44,004 bases of DNA from a virus: positions 1 to 44,004 of the IMG/VR virus record IMGVR_UViG_3300036980_000478, one strand, 5' to 3'. Of this stretch, positions 18,290 through 26,254 are shown one piece after another. Position 1 is the stretch's first letter. The number at the start of each line of letters is the position of its first letter. The translations under genes and the position numbers were made by a program. The notes beneath the pieces were generated by a model. The model was not told where the DNA came from. It saw nothing but the letters and a program-made list of their open reading frames with translations, and searched no databases.

Positions 18290-19051
18290 ATGCTACCTCA
18301 GGATCAGTCTACGCAGGTTGAGCCAGGCGACGCGACCGAAGTTCCCAATGAGGGGATGCTCGGTCAGGAAGAAGGCGTCGATACATTCGACGACCAGGAC
18401 TCCGGCCTGGACTACGATGCTGCGCAACAGGCGATCCAAGCTGCCGAGACCCTGCGCCAGGACGTGAACCGAATGCGCAGTGTCTACGATCAGAACTTCG
18501 CTCAGTTCCAGTCGGAAGCCCAAAGGCGGGAAGAGGAGCTGATGGATCAGCTTGCTTCCTTCCAGACCGCCGACATGAGCGAAGAGGACCGCGCCGCGTT
18601 CTATGCGGAGCGAGGCCAGGAGAAACTGTCGCGCAGAGAACAAGCAATTCAGCAGAGGGAGGACGCCCTACAGTCTCGCGAACAGCAGACGCAGTGGCGG
18701 GGATTCTTCTCCGACCGCTTGGGCGTTCCGACTGAGGAGCTTGTCACCGACCAGGGTCTTGCAGAGTTCTACACTTCTGGATGGGCGGGAGTTGAGCGCA
18801 TGGTCGACGCGCAGACCTCGTACATCGAGGAGCTGGAATCGGTGCTGGCGACAAACAATCTTCCGATCCCCCGGGAACAACCGATCACCCGACAGCCGCA
18901 GGGCAGACGAGCCCCCAACGTGAGGACGCGTGTCGAGGATGGTCCTCCTCCGAAGAGAGGGTCGTTCTACAGTCTGCCTTGGAACGAGCGTGCTGAGATC
19001 ATCCGTCGGATAGAGGCGGGGGAAATGAAGGCCGAGGACGTTCAGATCTAG
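18290..19051 (+). CDS. Putative capsid scaffolding protein
   Basis: A 253-residue, highly charged, coiled-coil protein directly upstream of the major capsid gene, the classic scaffold position. The N-terminus is acidic and low in hydrophobics. Residues ~40-130 form heptad-like Glu/Gln/Arg-rich helices (REQAIQQREDALQSREQQ). The C-terminal ~50 residues are basic and Pro/Arg-rich and end in a short helix (WNERAEIIRRIEAGEM), which in known scaffolds contacts the coat protein. The start has a strong purine-rich ribosome-binding site (AGGAGAAGGAG). No protease domain is fused to it. The role is inferred from architecture and neighbours, not from a sequence signature. Confidence 0.68.
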   Translation: MLPQDQSTQVEPGDATEVPNEGMLGQEEGVDTFDDQDSGLDYDAAQQAIQAAETLRQDVNRMRSVYDQNFAQFQSEAQRREEELMDQLASFQTADMSEEDRAAFYAERGQEKLSRREQAIQQREDALQSREQQTQWRGFFSDRLGVPTEELVTDQGLAEFYTSGWAGVERMVDAQTSYIEELESVLATNNLPIPREQPITRQPQGRRAPNVRTRVEDGPPPKRGSFYSLPWNERAEIIRRIEAGEMKAEDVQI

Positions 19052-19082
19052 CCGTCGGGCCAGGCTGCTTGAGGGATAACTC

Positions 19083-20096
19083 ATGGCAGACATCAGTCAG
19101 ACCAGTTTTGCAGGGTCCGTCAAGACGTTCTACAACACCACCCTGCTCATGCGCGCTCAGCCGCGCCTGCTTCACACTCGTTGGGGGATCAAGGCCAAGA
19201 TCAACAAGTTTGGCTCCCTTGAGTGGCGGCGCTACGGTCAGTACGCCGCCATCACCAACCCGCTGACTGAGGGCACCACGCCGGCAGAACAGGCCGCGCC
19301 GAGCCTGCAGCAGATCACGTCGACGCCACTGTTCTACGGCGCCTGGGTTGGGTTCTCCGACGAGATCGAAATGACCTCGATCGACGCGTTCGTGACGGAA
19401 GTCACCGGGATCCTGGGAGACCAGGCCGGCCTGTCCGTCGACACGATCATCCGGGACGTGATCACCGCCGGTGTGTCCAAGATGTACTCGAACGGCAAGG
19501 GCTCGCGCGTTGCCCTGGACGCCCCCGGCGACGATGTCACCTACCGGGACATCGTGATGGCGATTGCCACGCTCTATGCGGCAAACGCCTTGCCGATGGA
19601 AGGCGGGGTGTTCCCCGTTTCCATCCACCCGCACAGCATTGCCACGCTGATGCAGGATCCGCAGTTCACCAACGTCTTCGTTGCAGAGGCCTCGCGTGAG
19701 GCAAACAGCCCGATCCGCAGTGGCTACATCGGGCGGTTCCTCATGTGCGACTTCTTCATGTCCTCGAACGTCCGCGAGTACACGAACCTCGGGTACGGCG
19801 GCACGACCGACGTGTATTCGATGACCTTCTATGGGCAGCAGTGCTATGGCGTGTCGGGCATCGGCGCCATCATGCCGAAGGACGTTGACAATCAGGGGCC
19901 GGAGGGTCTGCCCGGAACGGGCGGCAAGTTCCCGAGCCCCGTCGAAGTGATCCCGAAGCAGCTTGGATCCGCCGGATCCGACGATGCCCTCAATCAGCGT
20001 GCCACCCTGGGTTGGAAGGCGTCCCTCGATGGCGAAGTGCTGCAGCCGGTGTTTGCTCTCGATCTTGAGCACACCAACGCCTTCTCCGATCTGTAA
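19083..20096 (+). CDS. Major capsid protein, N4-gp56 family
   Basis: A 337-residue HK97-fold type coat protein. The pattern matches the N4-gp56 major capsid family: an N-terminal YNTTLLMRAQPRL segment, the strand-rich EWRRYGQYAAITNPLTEG, then FYGAWVGFSDEIEMTSID, followed by the helix ILGDQAGLSVDTIIRDVI. The C-terminal half is beta-rich with Gly turns (YGVSGIGAIMPKDV). GAGGG precedes the ATG by 7 nt. It would assemble the icosahedral head together with the upstream scaffold-like protein. A stable hairpin follows the stop codon. This is one of the firmest calls in the window. Confidence 0.88.
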   Translation: MADISQTSFAGSVKTFYNTTLLMRAQPRLLHTRWGIKAKINKFGSLEWRRYGQYAAITNPLTEGTTPAEQAAPSLQQITSTPLFYGAWVGFSDEIEMTSIDAFVTEVTGILGDQAGLSVDTIIRDVITAGVSKMYSNGKGSRVALDAPGDDVTYRDIVMAIATLYAANALPMEGGVFPVSIHPHSIATLMQDPQFTNVFVAEASREANSPIRSGYIGRFLMCDFFMSSNVREYTNLGYGGTTDVYSMTFYGQQCYGVSGIGAIMPKDVDNQGPEGLPGTGGKFPSPVEVIPKQLGSAGSDDALNQRATLGWKASLDGEVLQPVFALDLEHTNAFSDL

Positions 20097-20109
20097 GGTC
20101 AAGCCGTGA

Positions 20110-20158
20110 GGGGGCGGCGCAAGCCGCCCCCTGTAGACAGATCTCAGAAGGAGGATCT
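20110..20158 (+). promoter_or_regulatory. Hairpin with GCAA loop after the capsid gene
   Basis: GGGGGCGGC (20110-20118), GCAA loop, GCCGCCCCC (20123-20131): a perfect 9-bp stem with a GNRA-type tetraloop. No T-run follows, so it is not a standard intrinsic terminator. It may limit read-through or protect the 3' end of capsid mRNA. A second small stem, AGATC/GATCT (20139-20143 with 20154-20158), would place part of the AGGAGG ribosome-binding site of the next gene in its loop. Confidence 0.5.
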
Positions 20159-20163
20159 ATCCA

Positions 20164-20625
20164 ATGGCACTTTTCGTTCCACCCGAAGGTCAGTCTGGCG
20201 GCGGCGTGAACGAGTACGGCGTCGCGCGCTTGACCGCTGGCGTTATCGCTTCGATGCCAGCGGGGTACAACCCCAACAAGCACGTCGTTCTCGGCGCGCC
20301 GACGACGGTTGCGCTGGCGACGGTTGAAGCCAACACCCTCATCCCGTTCGTCCTGTCGCGGGTGAAGGTGGCCTTCACTGCCTCCTACACCATCACCATC
20401 GGTGATGGCACGTCGGCGGCAGGCTTCTTGGCGTCAGCGGACATCGCTCCGCAGTCCGCCGTCACGACCGGGATCATGGTCTCGTCCCTCGGCGCGGCAG
20501 AAGCCTTCGCCGGCGGCAAGACCTACGAGGCGTCAGACACCATCGACGCTGTCGTGGCAGCCGCAACCGCGGTCGTCGGATACTTGGAGCTGTTCATCTT
20601 CTTCACCACCTCGCCGCGGCTTTAG
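20164..20625 (+). CDS. Small beta-rich virion protein (paralog 1 of 4), decoration candidate
   Basis: A 153-residue, Ala/Gly/Thr-rich, beta-predicted protein immediately after the capsid gene, with AGGAGG 9 nt before the ATG. The central stretch (VKVAFTASYTITIGDG, then LASADI) has the same pattern as proteins encoded at 20652, 21952 and 22300: hydrophobic strand, T/S-rich strand, an IGD or IGDG-type turn, then DI. No signal peptide or catalytic motif is visible. Position directly after the coat gene suggests a head decoration or fibre protein. This is inference: I know no named family with this exact signature. Confidence 0.7.
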   Translation: MALFVPPEGQSGGGVNEYGVARLTAGVIASMPAGYNPNKHVVLGAPTTVALATVEANTLIPFVLSRVKVAFTASYTITIGDGTSAAGFLASADIAPQSAVTTGIMVSSLGAAEAFAGGKTYEASDTIDAVVAAATAVVGYLELFIFFTTSPRL

Positions 20626-20651
20626 GCGCAGGCGTAGAGGGAGGATGATCT

Positions 20652-21083
20652 ATGGCTCCTGTGCCCGAGACCCTCGTTCGAGGCCCACGGTACGTTCCCG
20701 GCGGAAAGGACGTTCGCCGGACCCTTGATCGTTCGATGTTCCGAGCCAAGTCAGGCAAGTGCCTGTGGTCGGACCCGACGACTGATCCGGTGTTTCTCGC
20801 TCCGGCGGGGACGCTTATCTTCATGGCCCTGTTCGAGCTGACGGTGGCTTGGACGGGCGGCACCCCGAGCGTTCTCCTGGGCGATGCCGGAAACACGAGC
20901 CGGTTGCTGGCTGCCGGCGACATCACGGAGGCCACGCCAGCCTGGTACGGTAAAGCGGTGTTCTACGAGTATGCAGCCGAGACGTACATCAACGCCACGC
21001 TCAATGCCTCACTGGCCGCTGGTGAAGGGTACTTCTGGCTCGTGTACGCTCCGTCGAACATCGAAGTCGGGAAGTTCCTGTAA
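20652..21083 (+). CDS. Small beta-rich virion protein (paralog 2 of 4)
   Basis: A 143-residue protein with GGGAGGATGATCT before the ATG. The first ~45 residues are basic and Pro-rich (RGPRYVPGGKDVRRTLDR). From about 55 on it aligns by eye with the preceding protein (TLIFMALFELTVAWT, then LLGDAG, LLAAGDI), so a duplicated beta-sandwich is likely. It ends ahead of a second GCAA-loop hairpin. A minor head or decoration protein is the likely role, inferred from position only. Confidence 0.68.
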   Translation: MAPVPETLVRGPRYVPGGKDVRRTLDRSMFRAKSGKCLWSDPTTDPVFLAPAGTLIFMALFELTVAWTGGTPSVLLGDAGNTSRLLAAGDITEATPAWYGKAVFYEYAAETYINATLNASLAAGEGYFWLVYAPSNIEVGKFL

Positions 21084-21090
21084 CCGAATA

Positions 21091-21129
21091 GGGGAGGGGC
21101 GCAAGCCCCTCCCCATGCAACAAGGGGAG
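21091..21129 (+). promoter_or_regulatory. GCAA-loop hairpin with competing ribosome-binding-site stem
   Basis: GGGGAGGGGC (21091-21100), GCAA, GCCCCTCCCC (21105-21114) forms a perfect 10-bp stem. The same 3' arm contains CTCCCC (21109-21114), which is also fully complementary to GGGGAG (21124-21129), the ribosome-binding site of the gene at 21134. The two structures exclude each other, so the element could act as a translation switch. No T-run follows. Regulation is inferred. Confidence 0.5.
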
Positions 21130-21133
21130 ACGC

Positions 21134-21943
21134 ATGACTGATCAAGACAACGCTCCGATGGTCTTTCCCGAACGGCAGCCGGAGGTTTCGACGCCCGGTG
21201 TCGTTGTGTCAGGCATGGAGGAGCAGGCCGTTCAGGCAATCAAGACCTTGGATCCCGGGAAAGTGGATCCCAAGGAGAAGCTGGACATCGCTCTGCGCCT
21301 CGAGCATATCGTCAACGGCATGGGCTCGATCCTGTCGAAGATGGATGGATACGATCAGACCGCCGTTCAGTTGCGGGATGATCTGAGGAACGCATACGCC
21401 AAGATCGACCGCCTGGAAGCGGCGATGGATTCCTGGCAGAACAAGGAACAGGAGTGGCGCGTAGGAATGGTTGAGGCTACGGCCAAGGTGGATCCTGCCA
21501 CTCGCCAGCAGGCTACCGCCAAGGCCATGCAGGAACTCTCTGCCACTACCGCTGCGGTCAAAGCCAACGCCGATCTGCAGCGAGTTAGCTTTGCTCAGCA
21601 AATCAAGGATGAGCCACAGGTCACGGTGACTGCTCCTGGAAAGATCCTGATGATCCGTTCTCAGGGACAGCCAGGCTCACATCCTGTCAGAATGCCAACC
21701 ATCATTTCGATCAACGGCTTGACCTGGAGACTTCCAGCAGGCCGTCCCGTGAAGGTTCCTATGACTGTGGCTAAGCGCCTCGAGGACATGATGATCGAGG
21801 AGGAGTGCCTTGAGGCTCGCAAGAGCTTGCTCAGCCCCAATGCAAAGGGCCGCTATGGAGAGGACGTTGACATCGCTGTCCAGTGGCAGGCAATCGGTGA
21901 CAAATACGGCTCTCCGGCAGAGCCATTCATTCCAGCCGGGTAG
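21134..21943 (+). CDS. Hypothetical coiled-coil structural protein
   Basis: A 269-residue protein with GGGGAG before the ATG. Residues 1-40 are Pro-rich and acidic. Residues ~50-165 are helical with heptad-like spacing (RLEHIVNGMGSILSKMDG, LRNAYAKIDRLEAAMDSW). The last ~90 form a compact domain containing INGLTWRLPAGRPVKVP followed by a helix (VAKRLEDMMIEEECLEA), a strand-turn-strand-helix plan I have seen in phage structural proteins without a named function. There is no transmembrane segment. Surrounding genes suggest a head or connector component. Confidence 0.7.
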   Translation: MTDQDNAPMVFPERQPEVSTPGVVVSGMEEQAVQAIKTLDPGKVDPKEKLDIALRLEHIVNGMGSILSKMDGYDQTAVQLRDDLRNAYAKIDRLEAAMDSWQNKEQEWRVGMVEATAKVDPATRQQATAKAMQELSATTAAVKANADLQRVSFAQQIKDEPQVTVTAPGKILMIRSQGQPGSHPVRMPTIISINGLTWRLPAGRPVKVPMTVAKRLEDMMIEEECLEARKSLLSPNAKGRYGEDVDIAVQWQAIGDKYGSPAEPFIPAG

Positions 21944-21951
21944 GAGGATCT

Positions 21952-22290
21952 GTGGCAACTTCCGATCGGTCCAATGGGTTCATGCCAGCCGATCTTGTTA
22001 TCAGTGGCGCCGGCACTGCCGCGGTCATTACCCTTGGTGCTATCCCGGGCCGGGCGCATGTGATCCATCAGGTTCACCTTTCCTACTCGGCTGCTCCGAC
22101 AGGTGGGGCCCTGACCATTGGCGATGGCGTGGACACGCTGTATAGCCAGGATGTCATTGGGAGCGGCCCACTGGAAGTCACCTTCGATCCCCCGAGACGC
22201 GTGACGACAGGCATGCAGTGCATCATCACTGTCGCAGCCGGTGGTGGCGCTGTGGTGGCGAAGAACAACGTCAACCACACGCTAGACTAG
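21952..22290 (+). CDS. Small beta-rich virion protein (paralog 3 of 4)
   Basis: A 112-residue protein starting at GTG after GGAGGATCT. It shares VIHQV, SYSAAPTGG, IGDG-type turn, GP, TF and PPRR in the same order with the next gene product, and both end in N-V-N-x-T-I/L-D. The pair is therefore a recent tandem duplication. Predicted all-beta, about the size of a single jelly-roll or Ig-like unit. Likely surface-exposed on the particle; function unknown. Confidence 0.7.
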   Translation: MATSDRSNGFMPADLVISGAGTAAVITLGAIPGRAHVIHQVHLSYSAAPTGGALTIGDGVDTLYSQDVIGSGPLEVTFDPPRRVTTGMQCIITVAAGGGAVVAKNNVNHTLD

Positions 22291-22299
22291 GGGAACACG

Positions 22300-22635
22300 A
22301 TGGGAACAGATCAGTTTGCAACGGGGTGGGTTCCAGGGTGGTACGAGGCTCCAGCGGCCAACACCCTCGCTGACATCGCCATCAACCCAGGTTCGAGATC
22401 TGTCGTCATTCATCAGGTCCAGTGGTCCTACAGTGCCGCGCCCACTGGCGGTCGTCTGCGCATCCAGGACGGAGCCACTGACGTATTCGACATCGACATC
22501 ACCGCTGGTGGCCCAGGATCCATCACTTTCAGTCCGCCCAGGCGTTGCTCGGCTCTGTCTGTCGTAACATCTGTCTTGGCGGCTGGCGGCGCAGGAATCA
22601 CCGGGAAGATCAACGTCAATGCCACGATCGACTAG
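22300..22635 (+). CDS. Small beta-rich virion protein (paralog 4 of 4)
   Basis: A 111-residue tandem paralog of the preceding protein, with identical blocks VIHQV, SYSAAPTGG and PPRR at equivalent positions but a diverged N-terminus (GWVPGWYEAPAANTLADI). The start ATG follows GGGGAACACG. The IGDG turn of the other copies is replaced by IQDG here. No signal peptide or catalytic motif. Probably a particle-surface protein; retention of two copies suggests each has a separate site on the virion. Confidence 0.7.
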   Translation: MGTDQFATGWVPGWYEAPAANTLADIAINPGSRSVVIHQVQWSYSAAPTGGRLRIQDGATDVFDIDITAGGPGSITFSPPRRCSALSVVTSVLAAGGAGITGKINVNATID

Positions 22636-22643
22636 GGGGCGTC

Positions 22644-23783
22644 ATGCCTGAACCGACAACGACGCGCCTGTATCTCCGCCGGGACATCTGCCGCATGGTG
22701 GGCATGAAGTTTCCGCGCTACTCATCGCTTGGCTATCAGGCAATCAGCTCCCAGGCGCTTGAGTACATCTACGACACAACCTTCCTCAAGCAGCCGGATG
22801 ACTACTGGAACATGTCCTGGTTCTATGCCGTCACGGGCGCCGCCGCCGGCCAGACGCGCATGATCGTCGACAACGATCAGATCGTCAACCGGATCAAGAC
22901 TGAGTATCCTGTGTCTCCGGCGATGTCTGCCGCCGATCAGTACGAACTGCTGGATATTTGGTCGCCAGAAGAAATCCACATGGCGATCAACGATGCGATC
23001 CGAAGTGCTCATCCAGAGTTCTTCGACACCTCTGAGTCGGTAAGCCTGTGCATCTGCCAGTGGACGAAGGAGTACGATCTGTCCAGTATCTCTCCGGCGC
23101 CGTGGATCATTGCAGCGATCGACATTGAGCGCCCGGGCAGGGTTATCCGTGACGAGGTTGCCAGCGCGACAGTCAGTACGGTTGTGCTGGAGACGGCTGA
23201 TCTGAGCGAGGTCAACAGTACCTGGTGGGTCAGCATCTACCACGGAACAGGGAAGGGTCAGGCCGTACAGGTCGGATCCGTCAATGTCGGCGCGAAAGAG
23301 ATCACGGTCACGGCATGGCCGCTTGGGACGCCAGGCGCAGATAGCCGGGCGATGGTGTTCGATCCCCTGCAGCAGTACAACACCTGGTATCCCATGCTGG
23401 CTGCCGACTTCGACGCGGCGCAGTGGCCCGGGAAACTACGGTTCCTGTCGTCCTACGAAAACCGCTTCCCCGGAAACCGCATGAGGATCCGCTACATCGC
23501 GCAGCCCCAGGAACTGGCGACCGATGCTGCTACCACCTTTGTTCCCAGGGAATACATCAGCAAGATGGCTAGGGCAATTCTCTATGGGATGAAGATGGAT
23601 GACGTTCGCTTCGACCGCAACCTGTTCGCCCGCAAGCACGGTGAGCTGATGGCCGAAGCGATGGCGTACAAACAGCAGCACGCATACTCGATGCCGGCGA
23701 CGACCATGTGGATCGAGGACGATCCGGTGGTTGGGAATGTCGGAGGGTCTGTCGTTCCTGAGGGCAACCCTCTGGATTGGTAG
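22644..23783 (+). CDS. Hypothetical connector/adaptor-like virion protein
   Basis: A 379-residue protein. The frame is open further upstream in the previous gene, but the ATG at 22644, after GGGGGCGTC, is the natural start. The N-terminus has a helical region rich in Tyr/Met (RDICRMVGMKFPRYSSLGY), followed by a beta-rich centre and a C-terminal helical segment (KMARAILYGMKMDD, KHGELMAEAMAYKQQHA). This N-terminal helix, beta core and C-terminal helix layout, and the location between head and tail genes, fit a head-tail connector or adaptor. No direct family motif is seen, so this is inference from context. Confidence 0.62.
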   Translation: MPEPTTTRLYLRRDICRMVGMKFPRYSSLGYQAISSQALEYIYDTTFLKQPDDYWNMSWFYAVTGAAAGQTRMIVDNDQIVNRIKTEYPVSPAMSAADQYELLDIWSPEEIHMAINDAIRSAHPEFFDTSESVSLCICQWTKEYDLSSISPAPWIIAAIDIERPGRVIRDEVASATVSTVVLETADLSEVNSTWWVSIYHGTGKGQAVQVGSVNVGAKEITVTAWPLGTPGADSRAMVFDPLQQYNTWYPMLAADFDAAQWPGKLRFLSSYENRFPGNRMRIRYIAQPQELATDAATTFVPREYISKMARAILYGMKMDDVRFDRNLFARKHGELMAEAMAYKQQHAYSMPATTMWIEDDPVVGNVGGSVVPEGNPLDW

Positions 23784-23786
23784 CCC

Positions 23787-26012
23787 ATGAGCCCACAGAT
23801 CGGCGTTGACGGCGACATCATCCTGGATGGTGTCGCCTATCGTATCGAGCCAGGAAGCTACGGGATCGTCGATGCCTCGGATTGGGCGCCTCGAGGCGAC
23901 ACGCCTGGATCCTCCAAGTCGTTCTCTGATCTCGGACTCTATCAGCCAGACAGTCAGGAGTCATGGACGCGTGGCCTCGGCTACGTTTGGTACGAGGACG
24001 TTCTTGGCTACCTCAAGACCGAGGGCAAGGTCGATGCCAGCCAGGCTGGAATGGTTCAGCTTGGAACTGCTCACACCTACTCGGATGGCGATGCTCAAGC
24101 GAAGAAGGGCGGCTTCACCTTTGGAACGGCTTTCTATGCCTGGACGTACAACGGTCTGCGCAAGTTTTCCGGCGGATCATGGGCCGATGTCTGGACTGAT
24201 GGGGAGTTGCTCGGCGCTTTCCAGAACGGGCAGTACATCTTCATCCTTCCAACCAACACGGTGCGCAATGGCCGGATCCTGAAATCCACGACTGGCGCCG
24301 CCGAGACCGGCGCCGTGGCCAGCTATACAACGGCTATGACCGGCGCCGACAACGACATCAAGCTCACGGCGATGGAGTACGGCACGGCAGGGAACTCGAT
24401 CACTTTCGCCTACACCATCGGGGCTCCTACAAGTACGCCCATTGTCACAGTCACGGTGAATGCAATCTCTGTTCAGGTCCAGGCCGGCGTGAGCACGGCC
24501 AATCAGGTAATCACGGCTCTCAATGCGTCGACGGCAGCCATGAACCTCGTGACTGTCGCCCTGGCTGCCGGGAACAACGGTACTGGAACGATCCCAGGTG
24601 TTCTGACTGCAACGAACCTAGCCGGCGGATCCGGCACTGCAGTCTGGACGAAGGCCGGCGTCGATGCCAACGCCAGAAACTTCTACAAGTTCGCACTGCA
24701 CAACGGCTTCCACTACCTGTCTGAGTACGGCACGAACTACGTTCACCGAGCATCGCAGACAGACCTATCTGACCTGGAAGGCGGAGGCGCACTGGATGCC
24801 GACGTGATCATCGTAGGGCCAGGCACCATGCCCGCGCTCCACCTGATGCCATTCGGGGAACAACTGTACGCACCGAGACCCGACGCTCTCTACGCCATCG
24901 GCCAGGATCAGATCGCTCGCCGTGTGCTAGACTTCTCGGGAGAAATCTCATACAACAACTTCAAGTCAATTGCTGTATTCAACAGCCGGCTGATCTTCCC
25001 TATCCAGGGGCAAATCTATGCCTGGAGCGGATCCAAGCTCGAGGACATCACCCCCGGAGCGAACGCCGACATGTCGGCCTACGCCCTGACGGACACCTTC
25101 CCCTACACTGACATCGGTGACTTCAACAACTTCATGCCGAAGGGGAAGTTCCTCTACATGACGGCTTCGACGACCTATCAGATCAATCCCATCACTGGCT
25201 TGCCTGCGCTGCAGCAGCTCCTGCTGAAATGGAACGAGTCGGGCTGGCACATCGTCGCAGAAATTGCATGGGATTTTCCGATCACTTTCCTGGCCAACGA
25301 TAGCTACAACAAGAGGATTTGGTATCACGTTTGGGGATCCGTTGCCCACGCGACGTGGTACATGCAATATGACGCTCTGACAGAAAGGCCCTATCCGGCC
25401 TTCCCGACAACGGGCACTCACCGACTGTACTTCTCCCGCAGGCATGAGGGCTACAAGTGGGTCAGAAAGTCTGCTCCTGCAATCAAGATCACTGGAGAGA
25501 ACCTGACGACGAGACGCTACATTCTCGTTGAGTATGCCCTGGATGGGGAGACGACCTACCACGAGCTAGGGCGCGTGGTGTCTAATGGATCTACTGAATT
25601 GCGTTTCCCGAGCAAGACGGGAACGGTCGAGTTCTTCTGGATTGGCATTCGTGTGCAGCTTGTCACGGACGACGCTGCGCAATCGCCCATCCTGACTGAC
25701 CTAACCCTGCGCTACATCATGCGGCCTGAGTTCGTTCCTGGGTGGTCCTTCCAGATTCCGGCAGCCAGCTTCATGCGCTATGGAGATCGGCAGAGTTCAT
25801 TGCGCTCGTCTGAAATCAAGGAGAAGCTGATCGGAGTGCGTTCCAGCGCCGCGCCCGTGACGTTCATTGACGTGGATGGCTCTGAGCACCTGGTCAATAT
25901 CACTTCCATTCGAGGTCAGCTTGCGGAGCGAAGCGCCACGGGCGGCGTGGAAGGCGATGCCCTGCAGTACGTCTTCTCTGTCAGCCTGGTCGACGTTGGG
26001 GATACCCTCTGA
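23787..26012 (+). CDS. Large tail or neck structural protein with an inserted beta domain
   Basis: A 741-residue, Tyr/Trp-rich, beta-dominated protein. Residues ~185-292 form a distinct Ala/Thr/Val-rich module (GADNDIKLTAMEYGTAGNSI, then VSTANQVITALNAS, LAGGSGTAVWTKAG) of a type that recurs in phage tail proteins as a mobile insertion. The flanking parts read as repeated beta blades (LYAPRPDALYAIGQDQIARR, PITGLPALQQLLLKW), so a propeller-like body is possible. No membrane segment or enzyme motif. No clear ribosome-binding site precedes the ATG, which lies three bases after the previous stop. The exact tail role is unknown. Confidence 0.68.
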   Translation: MSPQIGVDGDIILDGVAYRIEPGSYGIVDASDWAPRGDTPGSSKSFSDLGLYQPDSQESWTRGLGYVWYEDVLGYLKTEGKVDASQAGMVQLGTAHTYSDGDAQAKKGGFTFGTAFYAWTYNGLRKFSGGSWADVWTDGELLGAFQNGQYIFILPTNTVRNGRILKSTTGAAETGAVASYTTAMTGADNDIKLTAMEYGTAGNSITFAYTIGAPTSTPIVTVTVNAISVQVQAGVSTANQVITALNASTAAMNLVTVALAAGNNGTGTIPGVLTATNLAGGSGTAVWTKAGVDANARNFYKFALHNGFHYLSEYGTNYVHRASQTDLSDLEGGGALDADVIIVGPGTMPALHLMPFGEQLYAPRPDALYAIGQDQIARRVLDFSGEISYNNFKSIAVFNSRLIFPIQGQIYAWSGSKLEDITPGANADMSAYALTDTFPYTDIGDFNNFMPKGKFLYMTASTTYQINPITGLPALQQLLLKWNESGWHIVAEIAWDFPITFLANDSYNKRIWYHVWGSVAHATWYMQYDALTERPYPAFPTTGTHRLYFSRRHEGYKWVRKSAPAIKITGENLTTRRYILVEYALDGETTYHELGRVVSNGSTELRFPSKTGTVEFFWIGIRVQLVTDDAAQSPILTDLTLRYIMRPEFVPGWSFQIPAASFMRYGDRQSSLRSSEIKEKLIGVRSSAAPVTFIDVDGSEHLVNITSIRGQLAERSATGGVEGDALQYVFSVSLVDVGDTL

Positions 26013-26254
26013 TGCCTAAGCGCCGGCCACGAACGACGACGATCGGCGGGATCAAGCCCCTGGGAATGACCCGGGCGCCTATCAGAGCTCCGCGCGCCGG
26101 CTACAGACCTTTCCGCGTTTCCAGTCGCAAGGATGTCCGCCCTCCGGTGATCGACAAGGGCGAGTTTGTCAAGCATCGCAAAGGTCCAGAGAGACCGAAC
26201 GTGGGTGCGGATCCACGCGATGGCGACACAGTCCGTCAAGGGATCTCTACCTGA
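26012..26254 (+). CDS. Small highly basic hypothetical protein
   Basis: An 80-residue protein whose ATG overlaps the previous stop (TGATG) and whose end overlaps the tail-fibre start by 35 nt. It is strongly basic and Pro/Arg-rich (PKRRPRTTTIGGIKP, APIRAPRAGYRPFRV), with no predicted globular core. Such peptides may bind DNA, RNA or acidic partners in the particle, but nothing proves it here. Coupled start and clean coding overlap support it as a real gene. Confidence 0.55.
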   Translation: MPKRRPRTTTIGGIKPLGMTRAPIRAPRAGYRPFRVSSRKDVRPPVIDKGEFVKHRKGPERPNVGADPRDGDTVRQGIST

